Assembly: GCA_019348395.1 (NCBI GenBank) | Contig: JAHWJN010000096.1 | Location: 1-5,354 of the forward strand | DNA from: Chloroflexota bacterium | GTDB taxonomy: Bacteria; Chloroflexota; Limnocylindria; QHBO01 | Direction of reading: 5' to 3' | Length of the DNA: 5,354 nucleotides | Shown: positions 1 through 5,354 of the stretch, in pieces | Layout of the letters: each line of letters begins with the position of its first letter | Position numbering within the stretch: the first letter of the stretch is position 1 | Position numbers and translations under genes: made by a program | Notes under the pieces: generated by a model | The model's database searches: none | Told to the model about the DNA's origin: nothing | The model's input: only the letters and a program-made list of their open reading frames with translations

Positions 1-117
1 GTCAGCACGAAGCTCGGCAAGATCGAGATCGACCTGTTCCGCGAGGGGACGATGAAGATCGAGCCGAAGCTCGCCCGCCGCAAGATCAGCCTCAGCGAGC
101 CGACGGCGCCCGCCGCG
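1..117 (+). other. In-frame segment of unknown origin upstream of the EF-G homology
   Basis: These 39 codons are in frame with the EF-G-like gene and show the same strong G/C third-position bias, so they look like real coding sequence. The translation is rich in Lys, Ile, Glu and Arg (for example GKIEIDLFREG and PKLARRKISLSEP). I do not recognise it, and it contains no NKxD or other G-domain motif. An ordinary EF-G would carry an N-K-M/L-D-like stretch just before the helix that starts at 118. Neither of the other two forward frames restores it: one has a TGA at 53-55 and the other reads as Arg/Pro-rich noise. Two short words recur in frame, CGAAGCTCG at 8-16 and 65-73 and AAGATCGAG at 19-27 and 55-63, which may be chance codon reuse. 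It could be a foreign segment joined by misassembly or rearrangement, or a divergent N-terminus. Confidence 0.5.
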
Positions 118-1761
118 ACGCTCGACCAGCTCAAGTCCCGCTTCGGTCCGAAGATCGCGCCGGTCTACCTTCCGATCGGGACGGCCGATGGCTTCCGCGG
201 CTACGTGGACGTGATCGAGGAGCATGCCAACGTCTACGAGAACGGTTCACCGAAGGAGGTGCCGATCCCGCCCGACCTGGAGGGGATCGAGCACACCCGG
301 CGCGATGCCCTGGTTGAGGCCGCTGCCGAGGCGAGTGATGAGCTGATGATGAAGTACCTCGAGGGCGAGCCGTTCAGCGACGAGGAGATCGAGGCCGCGC
401 TGCACAAGGGGACGCGCGAGGGCAGCGTGGTGCCGGTCTTCGTCGGCTCCGCGACGCGCAACATCGGCGTGCGCGAGCTGCTCAGCATGATCGTGAAGCA
501 TGTGCCCTCCCCCGCCGAGGTCGGCGAGAGGCGGCTGGCCGACGGCAAGGAGCTCGCCCCCGACCCCGGTGGCCCGTTCGTGGCCCAGGTGATCAAGGCT
601 GCGGCCGACCCCTTCGTCGGCCGGCTGACCTACTTCCGGGTCATCTCCGGCACGCTCTCGGGACAGGGTCACGTCTGGAACGCGACCCGCCGGGAGGAGG
701 AGCGCATCGGGAACCTGCTGTCGGTGCAGGGCAAGGAGACCGAGAACCTTCCGAAAGTCGGGCCGGGAGACATCGCGGCCGTGGCCAAGCTGACCTCGAC
801 CCACGCCGGCGACACCCTGGTCGCCGACCGCGCGCACAGCGTGGAGCTGCCCGCCTTCGACTTCCCCGCCCCGAGCCTGCAGGTCGCCATCGAGCCGGAG
901 TCCAAGGCCGACCTCGACAAGCTGGGGCAGGCGCTGCATCGGCTGGAGGAGGAAGAGCCGTGCGTCCGGGTCCACCGCGAGGAGGGCACCGGCGAGACGA
1001 TTCTGACCGCCATGGGCGACGCGCACGTCGACGTCATCGTGGATCGGCTGAAGCGGAAATTCGGCGCATCGGTCAGGACCGCCACCCCGCGGGTGCCGTA
1101 CCGGGAGACGATCCGCCAGGCCGCGCGCGTCGACAACAAATACAAGCGCCAGACCGGCGGTCACGGCCAGTACGGGCACGTCGTCATCGAATTCGCGCCG
1201 GGCGAGATGGGCTCCGGCTTCCAGTTCGGCGACCGGATCGTGGGCGGCGTCGTCCCCAAGCAGTACATCCCCGCCGTGGAGAAGGGCCTGCGCGAGGCGA
1301 TGTCGGAGGGCGTACTGGCGGGCTACCCGGTGGTCGACCTGCAGGCCACGCTGGTCGACGGCTCGTACCACACCGTCGACTCCTCGGAGATGGCCTTCAA
1401 GGTGGCGGCCTCCCAGGCGTTGAAGCGCGCCTTCGAGCAGGGATCACCGGCACTCCTCGAGCCGATTCTGGAGGTCGAGGTCACCGTCCCGGACGAGTAC
1501 ATGGGGGACGTCATGGGGCAGATCACCTCCAAGCGCGGACATGTGCTGGGCATGGACTCCGCCGATGGCATGCAACACCTCCGCGCCCAGGTACCCCAGG
1601 CCGAGATGTTCCACTACGCCACCGAGCTGCGCTCGATCACCCAGGGCCGTGGACGCTTCTCCTGGAAGCTGGACCACTACGCCGAGGTGCCACACACCAT
1701 CGCCGACCGGGTCGTCGCCGAGGCGGCACAGAACGGGCACGGGCCCGAGCGCGGCCACTGA
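1..1761 (+). CDS. fusA: Elongation factor G-like protein (EF-G/EF-G2 family), 5'-partial, G domain largely absent
   Basis: EF-G is a cytoplasmic translational GTPase that moves tRNA and mRNA through the ribosome. The frame is open from base 1 and ends in TGA at 1759-1761; the first ATG is at 52. EF-G similarity begins near 118 (TLDQLKSRFG). It continues through the end of the G domain, with the G5-type GSA at 445-453, then domain II (from about 571), domain III (about 871-1065, with AMGDAHVDV in place of the usual GMGELHLD), domain IV (about 1096-1449, with TGGHGQYGHV and DGSYHTVDSSEMAF) and domain V (about 1450-1720, with QGRGRFSWKLDHY). The domain IV tip His (codon 1369-1371) matches the conserved translocation His of EF-G. 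The GDAHVDV and GGHGQ variants suggest an EF-G2-like paralogue, so the symbol is family-level only. The P-loop, switch regions and NKxD are not in the window. The first ~39 residues do not resemble the G-domain segment expected there, so the true start is unknown. GAGGGG at 43-48 could serve the ATG at 52, but is very close to it. Confidence 0.85.
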   Translation, partial: VSTKLGKIEIDLFREGTMKIEPKLARRKISLSEPTAPAATLDQLKSRFGPKIAPVYLPIGTADGFRGYVDVIEEHANVYENGSPKEVPIPPDLEGIEHTRRDALVEAAAEASDELMMKYLEGEPFSDEEIEAALHKGTREGSVVPVFVGSATRNIGVRELLSMIVKHVPSPAEVGERRLADGKELAPDPGGPFVAQVIKAAADPFVGRLTYFRVISGTLSGQGHVWNATRREEERIGNLLSVQGKETENLPKVGPGDIAAVAKLTSTHAGDTLVADRAHSVELPAFDFPAPSLQVAIEPESKADLDKLGQALHRLEEEEPCVRVHREEGTGETILTAMGDAHVDVIVDRLKRKFGASVRTATPRVPYRETIRQAARVDNKYKRQTGGHGQYGHVVIEFAPGEMGSGFQFGDRIVGGVVPKQYIPAVEKGLREAMSEGVLAGYPVVDLQATLVDGSYHTVDSSEMAFKVAASQALKRAFEQGSPALLEPILEVEVTVPDEYMGDVMGQITSKRGHVLGMDSADGMQHLRAQVPQAEMFHYATELRSITQGRGRFSWKLDHYAEVPHTIADRVVAEAAQNGHGPERGH

Positions 1762-1786
1762 CCGCATCACCAGTCAGGAGCGAGCC
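1762..1786. other. Convergent intergenic gap between the EF-G-like gene and tyrS, no clear terminator
   Basis: Only 25 bp separate the two converging stop codons. The best inverted repeat is a 5-bp pair, CTGAC at 1758-1762 and GTCAG at 1773-1777, with a 10-nt loop. It overlaps the EF-G stop and has no T-run on either side, so it is too weak to call a terminator. Transcripts from the two strands may overlap at their 3' ends, or termination may be Rho-dependent or lie inside the neighbouring gene; this is inference. Confidence 0.4.
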
Positions 1787-3085
1787 TCACGCCGCCGGCT
1801 CGGATCGCACGTCGGCCACCGCGAGGTTCCGCTTCCCGCGTCGCAGCAGCAGCCAGCGTCCGGCGAGCAGCTGCGAGCGGTCCGGGACCGCGTCGGGGCC
1901 GCTGACCCGCTCGTTGTTGACGTACGCCCCGCCCTCGGCGAGCACCCGCCGCGCCTGTCCCCGGCTCTCTGAAAGCCCGGTCGCCACCAGCAGGTCGAGC
2001 ACGGTGGGCAGCTTTCCGTCGTCCGCGACCGACGCGTGCGGGAGGTCGGCAAACGCCGCCTCGAGCGTGGCGGCGTCGAGGGTTCGAAGATCTCCCTGGC
2101 CGAAGAGGGCAGCCGATGCCGCGGCCGCCCCTGCGGAGGCGTCCGCCCCGTGCACCAGGGTGGTGACCTCCTCCGCCAGCGCCCGCTGTGCCTCGCGCGA
2201 CTCCGGTCGATCGGACGCCGCCGCCTCGAGTGCTTCGATCTCGTCGTGTGACCGGAAGCTGAAGACGCGCAGGTAGCTGCCGACCACCGAGTCGTCGGTG
2301 TTGAGGAACCACTGGTAGAAGGCGAAGGGTGTCGTCAGCTCCGCGTCGAGCCACAGCGTGGAGCCGGTCGACTTGCCGAACTTCTCCCCGTCCGGGCGGG
2401 TGATGAGCGGCGTGGCCAGGGCGTGCACGCTGGCACCCTCCACGCGCCGAATCAGGTCGACCCCCGCCGTGAGGTTGCCCCACTGGTCGCTGCCACCCAG
2501 CTGGAGCCGGCACCCGTGGCGCCGGTACAGCTCCAGGAAGTCGACGGCCTGCATCACCTGGTAGCTGAACTCGGTGTAGCTGATCCCGCCGGCCTCGAGC
2601 CGCGCGCTCACCGACTCCTTCGCCAGCATGCGGCTGACGCTGAAGTGCTTGCCGATGTCGCGCAGCCAGTCGAGCGCGGTCATGCGCCCGATCCACTCGA
2701 GGTTGTTGACGATGAGCGCCGCGGCATCGCCCTCGAAGTCAAGGTAGCGCTCGACCTGTGACCGGATGCGGTCGACCCATCCCTCGACGACCTCCCGTGA
2801 CTGCAGGGTCCGCTCGCTGGCGCGGCCGCTGGGGTCGCCGACGAGTCCGGTCGCGCCGCCGACGAGGCCGATCGGCCGGTGCCCCGCCAGCTGCAGGCGG
2901 CGCATGGTGACGAGCAGCACGAGGTTCCCGAAGTGCAGGCTCGGCGCGGTCGGATCGAAGCCGCCGTAGCACGTCATCGGCCCGGCAGCCATGTCGGACC
3001 GCAGCGTGTCGAGATCGGTGTGATCGGCGATCATCCGTCGCCATGCGAGGTCGTCGAGCACGGCCGCCCGCGCGTGGGTCTCCAT
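1787..3085 (-). CDS. tyrS: Tyrosyl-tRNA synthetase (TyrS, class I), complete, 432 aa
   Basis: This cytoplasmic enzyme joins tyrosine to tRNA-Tyr using ATP. The Rossmann-fold catalytic domain has the HIGH-type motif HFGN at residues 51-54 in YGGFDPTAPSLHFGN, and the KMSKS-type loop KFGKS at 235-239. LQLGGSDQWGN (194-204) is a TyrRS signature. Tyrosine-pocket residues match the bacterial family: Tyr40, and the YxxxQxxD set Tyr175, Gln179 and Asp182. A C-terminal S4-like RNA-binding domain runs from about 365 to 432 (LPTVLDLLVATGLSESRGQA onward). Length is normal. I chose the ATG at 3083-3085 because METHARAAVLDDLAWRRMIADHT aligns with the usual N-terminus; the frame stays open to an ATG at 3187, but those 34 residues are basic, unlike TyrS, and antisense to the PBP start. 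No Shine-Dalgarno precedes the start. No T-box fits in the 49-bp upstream gap. It converges on the EF-G-like gene and diverges from the PBP gene. Confidence 0.97.
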   Translation of the reverse strand: METHARAAVLDDLAWRRMIADHTDLDTLRSDMAAGPMTCYGGFDPTAPSLHFGNLVLLVTMRRLQLAGHRPIGLVGGATGLVGDPSGRASERTLQSREVVEGWVDRIRSQVERYLDFEGDAAALIVNNLEWIGRMTALDWLRDIGKHFSVSRMLAKESVSARLEAGGISYTEFSYQVMQAVDFLELYRRHGCRLQLGGSDQWGNLTAGVDLIRRVEGASVHALATPLITRPDGEKFGKSTGSTLWLDAELTTPFAFYQWFLNTDDSVVGSYLRVFSFRSHDEIEALEAAASDRPESREAQRALAEEVTTLVHGADASAGAAAASAALFGQGDLRTLDAATLEAAFADLPHASVADDGKLPTVLDLLVATGLSESRGQARRVLAEGGAYVNNERVSGPDAVPDRSQLLAGRWLLLRRGKRNLAVADVRSEPAA

Positions 3086-3094
3086 CGGGCGTTG

Positions 3095-3100
3095 AGGATA
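3095..3100 (-). promoter_or_regulatory. Candidate -10 element for tyrS
   Basis: The minus strand reads TATCCT, matching TAnnnT, with 9 nt to the tyrS ATG. That spacing would put the transcription start within a base or two of the ATG, giving a leaderless or near-leaderless mRNA. No good -35 hexamer is seen at 16-19 nt upstream, so the call rests on the -10 and the absence of a Shine-Dalgarno sequence. Confidence 0.35.
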
Positions 3101-3120
3101 ACGCACCCGAACATCCGTGC

Positions 3121-3126
3121 TACCCT
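3121..3126 (+). promoter_or_regulatory. Candidate -10 element for the PBP gene
   Basis: TACCCT matches TAnnnT and lies 8 nt before the ATG at 3135. Transcription would start at or just before the ATG. The only TTGA-like word upstream, TTGAGG at 3092-3097, is 23 nt away, too far for a normal -35. The call is tentative. Confidence 0.35.
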
Positions 3127-3134
3127 GCCGCCCG

Positions 3135-5354
3135 ATGACCCGACGACCGTCGCCGCCGGGACGCCGCGGACCGCCTCGGCGCGCCACCCGCGGAGCACCT
3201 CGCCGCCGACCCCCGGGCTCCGCCGCGCTGCCTCGCCTGATCCTGGCGGTCTTCGGCGCGCTGGCGATCGGTCTCTTCGTCGCGATTCTCCTCGTCTACC
3301 GGTCGTTCACCAGCGACCTGCCCGACGTCGGTGACATCGAGAACTTCGACCTCGCCCAGGGGTCGACCGTCATGTCCGCGGACGGAACGGAGCTCGCCAC
3401 GTTCGCGATCGAGGATCGGCGGGAGGTGACCTTCGACGAGATCCCGCAGGTGATGATCGACGCCCAGGTCGCGGCCGAGGACCAGCGGTTCTGGACGAAT
3501 CCGTGCGTCGACTTCGGGGCCATCGTCCGCGCCTTCCTGCAGAACGTGCAGGCCGGCCAGACGGTCTCCGGGGCCAGCACCATCTGCCAGCAGCTCATCG
3601 GCATGCGGCTCATCGACCCACAGGTCGCGGCGGACCCGGACCGAGTCATGGAGATGAAGGTCAAGGAGGCGATCCTCGCGCTTCGTCTCGACGACCGCTA
3701 CTCCGGCGAGACCGGCAAGCAGCGGGTCCTGGAGATGTACCTGAACCAGGTCTACTACGGGAACAACGCCTACGGCATCTGGTCGGCCGCCCAGGCCTAC
3801 TTCGGCAAGGACATCACCTCCGACGCGACGGACGACCAGTTGACCGTCAGCGAGGCGGCACTCCTCGCCAGCCTCGTGCGAGCGCCGTCCCGCCTGGACC
3901 CGACGACCGAGGCGATCCGCCGGGAGGTCGACGGGGAGGTCCGCTACGTCGTGCCCGAGACCGCCGGCTCGATTCGCACGCGCAACATCGTGCTCAACAC
4001 GATGGTCGAGGAAGGATTCATCAGCAGGGCCGAATACGAGACGGCGCTCACGGAGACCATCGAGCTGGTGCCGCCACGCGACCGGGCCTACCTGGCCCCG
4101 CACTTCGTGTACGCGGTGCGCCGGGAGGCGAACGACCTGCTCGAGGGCGAGGAGCTGCTCGACCGGGGAGGCCTGCGCATCGTCACCACCCTCGACTATG
4201 AGGGCTACCAGCTCGTCGCCGAGAAATGGGCGCAGATCGCATACGACATGGACCGCCTCTCCGACGAGGAGCTCGTCGACACCTATGGCGAGGCCGCGCT
4301 CGGCTGGATCACCCAGCTGCAGGATCGCAACATCAACAACGACGCGATCGTGACCGTCAACTATCGGACCGGCGCCGTGCTGGCCTACGTCGGCAGCGCC
4401 AACTTCGACGGCGAGGCGACCCCGGAGCACCAGCCCAACTTCGACGTGCTCGGCCAGGGCTATCGTCAATCGGGGTCGGCCTTCAAGCCGATCACGTACG
4501 CCGCCGGGTTCGAGTCGGGCACGATCAGCCCGGCGACCATGTTCATGGACGTCGAGGGCGAGATCGTCGACGGCTACTCCGTACCCAACGCGGACAACCG
4601 TGAGCGAGGGCCGGTCCGCGTGCGCGACGCGCTGAAGTACTCGCTCAACATCCCGGTCGCGAAGGCGCAGCAGCTGATCGGCACCGACAACGTCGTCGCG
4701 CTCGCCGAGCGGATGGGATTGGACTGGGATCCGCGCCAGGAGGAGGAGGTCGCCGTGCCGTCGCTGACGCTCGGGACGATCGGCGTCCACTTCCTGGACC
4801 TCGTCGGCGCGTACGGCGCCATCGCCAATGGCGGCGAGTTCGTCCGGCCCCACATGATCGAGCGCATCGAGGACAGCAATGGCAACGTCCTCTACGACCA
4901 CGCCACCGATGCGCCCGACGCCGAGCGCGTCATCTCGGAGCAGTCGGCCCACCTCGTGACCGACATCCTCGCCGACAACACCGATCCCGCCGCCAACCCC
5001 CTGTGGGGGCCGCGTTTCCAGCTCGCGACCGATGACGGCGGCCGTCGCCCGGCGACGCTGAAGACCGGGACCACCAATGATTTCCGCGATCTCCAGGCGG
5101 TCGGGTACCTCGCGCCCGATCCCGACCCGGAGGTCGCCGAGGGAGCCATCGTCACCGGCGTCTGGGTCGGCAACAGCGACGGCAGCCCGATGCGGGACGG
5201 CCTCGGCGCGGCCGGCGCCGACAAGATCTGGCACGCCTTCATGGAATCTGCCCTCGCCAACGTCCCCGCCCGCCCCTTCCCGCGCCCGACTGACGTCGTC
5301 GAGCGCGAGGTCTGCGTGCCCTCCGGCCTGCTCCCCACGCCGGACTGCCCCAAG
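3135..5354 (+). CDS. Class A penicillin-binding protein (PBP1A family; GT51 glycosyltransferase + transpeptidase), 3'-partial
   Basis: This membrane enzyme polymerises lipid II into glycan strands and cross-links their peptides outside the membrane. The frame is open from the ATG at 3135 to the window end, 740 codons without a stop. Residues 1-34 are very Arg/Pro-rich and cytoplasmic, and about 35-55 form one membrane segment (LILAVFGALAIGLFVAILLV). The GT51 domain has the catalytic Glu115 in AAEDQRF, the donor-site motif GASTICQQL (146-154), a KVKEA segment with the second Glu at 178, and LEMYLNQVYYGNNAYGI. The transpeptidase domain has all three motifs: SAFK (Ser448 nucleophile, Lys451), SLN (503-505) and KTGT (643-646). 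Two GT51 positions are unusual: Cys124 where Gly is normal, and Cys151 in STICQQL where Thr is normal. His is Asn122 in EDxxFxxH. The visible end holds Cys727 and Cys738 in CVPSGLLPTPDCPK, a tail motif I associate with Chloroflexota PBPs. No Shine-Dalgarno is seen. Family assignment is secure; the exact paralogue is not. Confidence 0.95.
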   Translation, partial: MTRRPSPPGRRGPPRRATRGAPRRRPPGSAALPRLILAVFGALAIGLFVAILLVYRSFTSDLPDVGDIENFDLAQGSTVMSADGTELATFAIEDRREVTFDEIPQVMIDAQVAAEDQRFWTNPCVDFGAIVRAFLQNVQAGQTVSGASTICQQLIGMRLIDPQVAADPDRVMEMKVKEAILALRLDDRYSGETGKQRVLEMYLNQVYYGNNAYGIWSAAQAYFGKDITSDATDDQLTVSEAALLASLVRAPSRLDPTTEAIRREVDGEVRYVVPETAGSIRTRNIVLNTMVEEGFISRAEYETALTETIELVPPRDRAYLAPHFVYAVRREANDLLEGEELLDRGGLRIVTTLDYEGYQLVAEKWAQIAYDMDRLSDEELVDTYGEAALGWITQLQDRNINNDAIVTVNYRTGAVLAYVGSANFDGEATPEHQPNFDVLGQGYRQSGSAFKPITYAAGFESGTISPATMFMDVEGEIVDGYSVPNADNRERGPVRVRDALKYSLNIPVAKAQQLIGTDNVVALAERMGLDWDPRQEEEVAVPSLTLGTIGVHFLDLVGAYGAIANGGEFVRPHMIERIEDSNGNVLYDHATDAPDAERVISEQSAHLVTDILADNTDPAANPLWGPRFQLATDDGGRRPATLKTGTTNDFRDLQAVGYLAPDPDPEVAEGAIVTGVWVGNSDGSPMRDGLGAAGADKIWHAFMESALANVPARPFPRPTDVVEREVCVPSGLLPTPDCPK

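Larger units (their letters stand above)
3086..3134. promoter_or_regulatory. Divergent tyrS / PBP promoter region
   Basis: All transcription start signals for the two divergent genes would have to fit in these 49 bp or in the neighbouring coding sequence. Both starts lack an upstream AGGAGG-like sequence and are preceded directly by the same word, GCCCG. Each has a TAnnnT hexamer 8-9 nt upstream. An inverted repeat, GCGTT at 3089-3093 and AACGC at 3100-3104 with a 6-nt loop, overlaps the minus-strand -10 candidate and could be an operator, but it is short enough to be chance. Confidence 0.6.

Noticed and set aside
247..1371. 374-codon minus-strand open frame opposite the EF-G-like gene
   Set aside because: Shadow frame of a well-supported EF-G. 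Composition is Arg/Gly/Leu/Asp-biased and no family is recognisable.
1758..1777. CTGAC/GTCAG hairpin as a bidirectional terminator
   Set aside because: Only 5 bp with a 10-nt loop, overlapping a stop codon, and no T-tract on either strand.
960..2276. 438-codon plus-strand open frame spanning the end of the EF-G-like gene and the antisense of tyrS
   Set aside because: It crosses two real genes in the wrong frame and gives Arg/Pro/Ser-rich noise. The EF-G and tyrS frames explain all of this DNA.
1767..2696. 309-codon minus-strand open frame inside tyrS
   Set aside because: It is the alternative frame of tyrS, Arg/Gly-rich, with no motif, while the tyrS frame has the KFGKS and SDQWGN signatures.
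3086..3134. T-box or other leader control of tyrS
   Set aside because: The gap is 49 bp and holds no specifier stem, T-box sequence or terminator hairpin.
3086..3187. 34-residue upstream extension of tyrS to the ATG at 3187
   Set aside because: The extra residues are basic and unlike TyrS N-termini, and they overlap the PBP start on the other strand. The ATG at 3085 gives the normal family N-terminus.
3120..5234. 704-codon open frame on the minus strand, antisense to the PBP gene
   Set aside because: It reads against a clear GT51/transpeptidase gene with all motifs. Its protein is a low-complexity Val/Asp/Gly/Arg/Leu-rich string with no recognisable domain, as expected for an antisense frame in GC-rich DNA.

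Overview
The window is a GC-rich bacterial chromosomal segment whose codons end almost always in G or C. It carries three housekeeping-type genes and almost no intergenic DNA. From left to right they are the C-terminal three-quarters of an elongation factor G-like protein (plus strand, entering from the left edge), a complete tyrosyl-tRNA synthetase gene on the minus strand, and the first 740 codons of a class A (bifunctional) penicillin-binding protein on the plus strand, which runs off the right edge. There are no mobile elements, CRISPR repeats or RNA genes that I can see.

The EF-G-like gene and tyrS converge with 25 bp between their stop codons and no convincing terminator. tyrS and the PBP gene diverge from a 49-bp intergenic region. 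Each start in that gap is preceded by a TAnnnT hexamer only 8-9 nt from the ATG, with no Shine-Dalgarno sequence, so both transcripts may be leaderless or nearly so. The gap is too short for a T-box or other tRNA-sensing leader on tyrS.

The genes serve translation (translocation or a related ribosomal GTPase step, and tRNA-Tyr charging) and cell-wall synthesis (glycan polymerisation and cross-linking). I see no direct functional link between them. The high GC, the EF-G2-like family of the GTPase, the EDxxFxxN form of the glycosyltransferase motif and the cysteine-containing C-terminal motif of the PBP fit a Chloroflexota lineage (Limnocylindria-like). This is family-level inference, and an actinobacterium is the main alternative.

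Nothing here is clearly a new biological system. The points most worth checking are: (1) the first ~39 codons of the EF-G reading frame do not resemble an EF-G G domain, although the rest is a normal EF-G, which suggests an assembly chimera, a rearrangement or a G-domain-less paralogue; (2) two extra cysteines sit inside the catalytic motifs of the PBP glycosyltransferase domain; (3) the divergent tyrS/PBP promoter region is compact and apparently leaderless.
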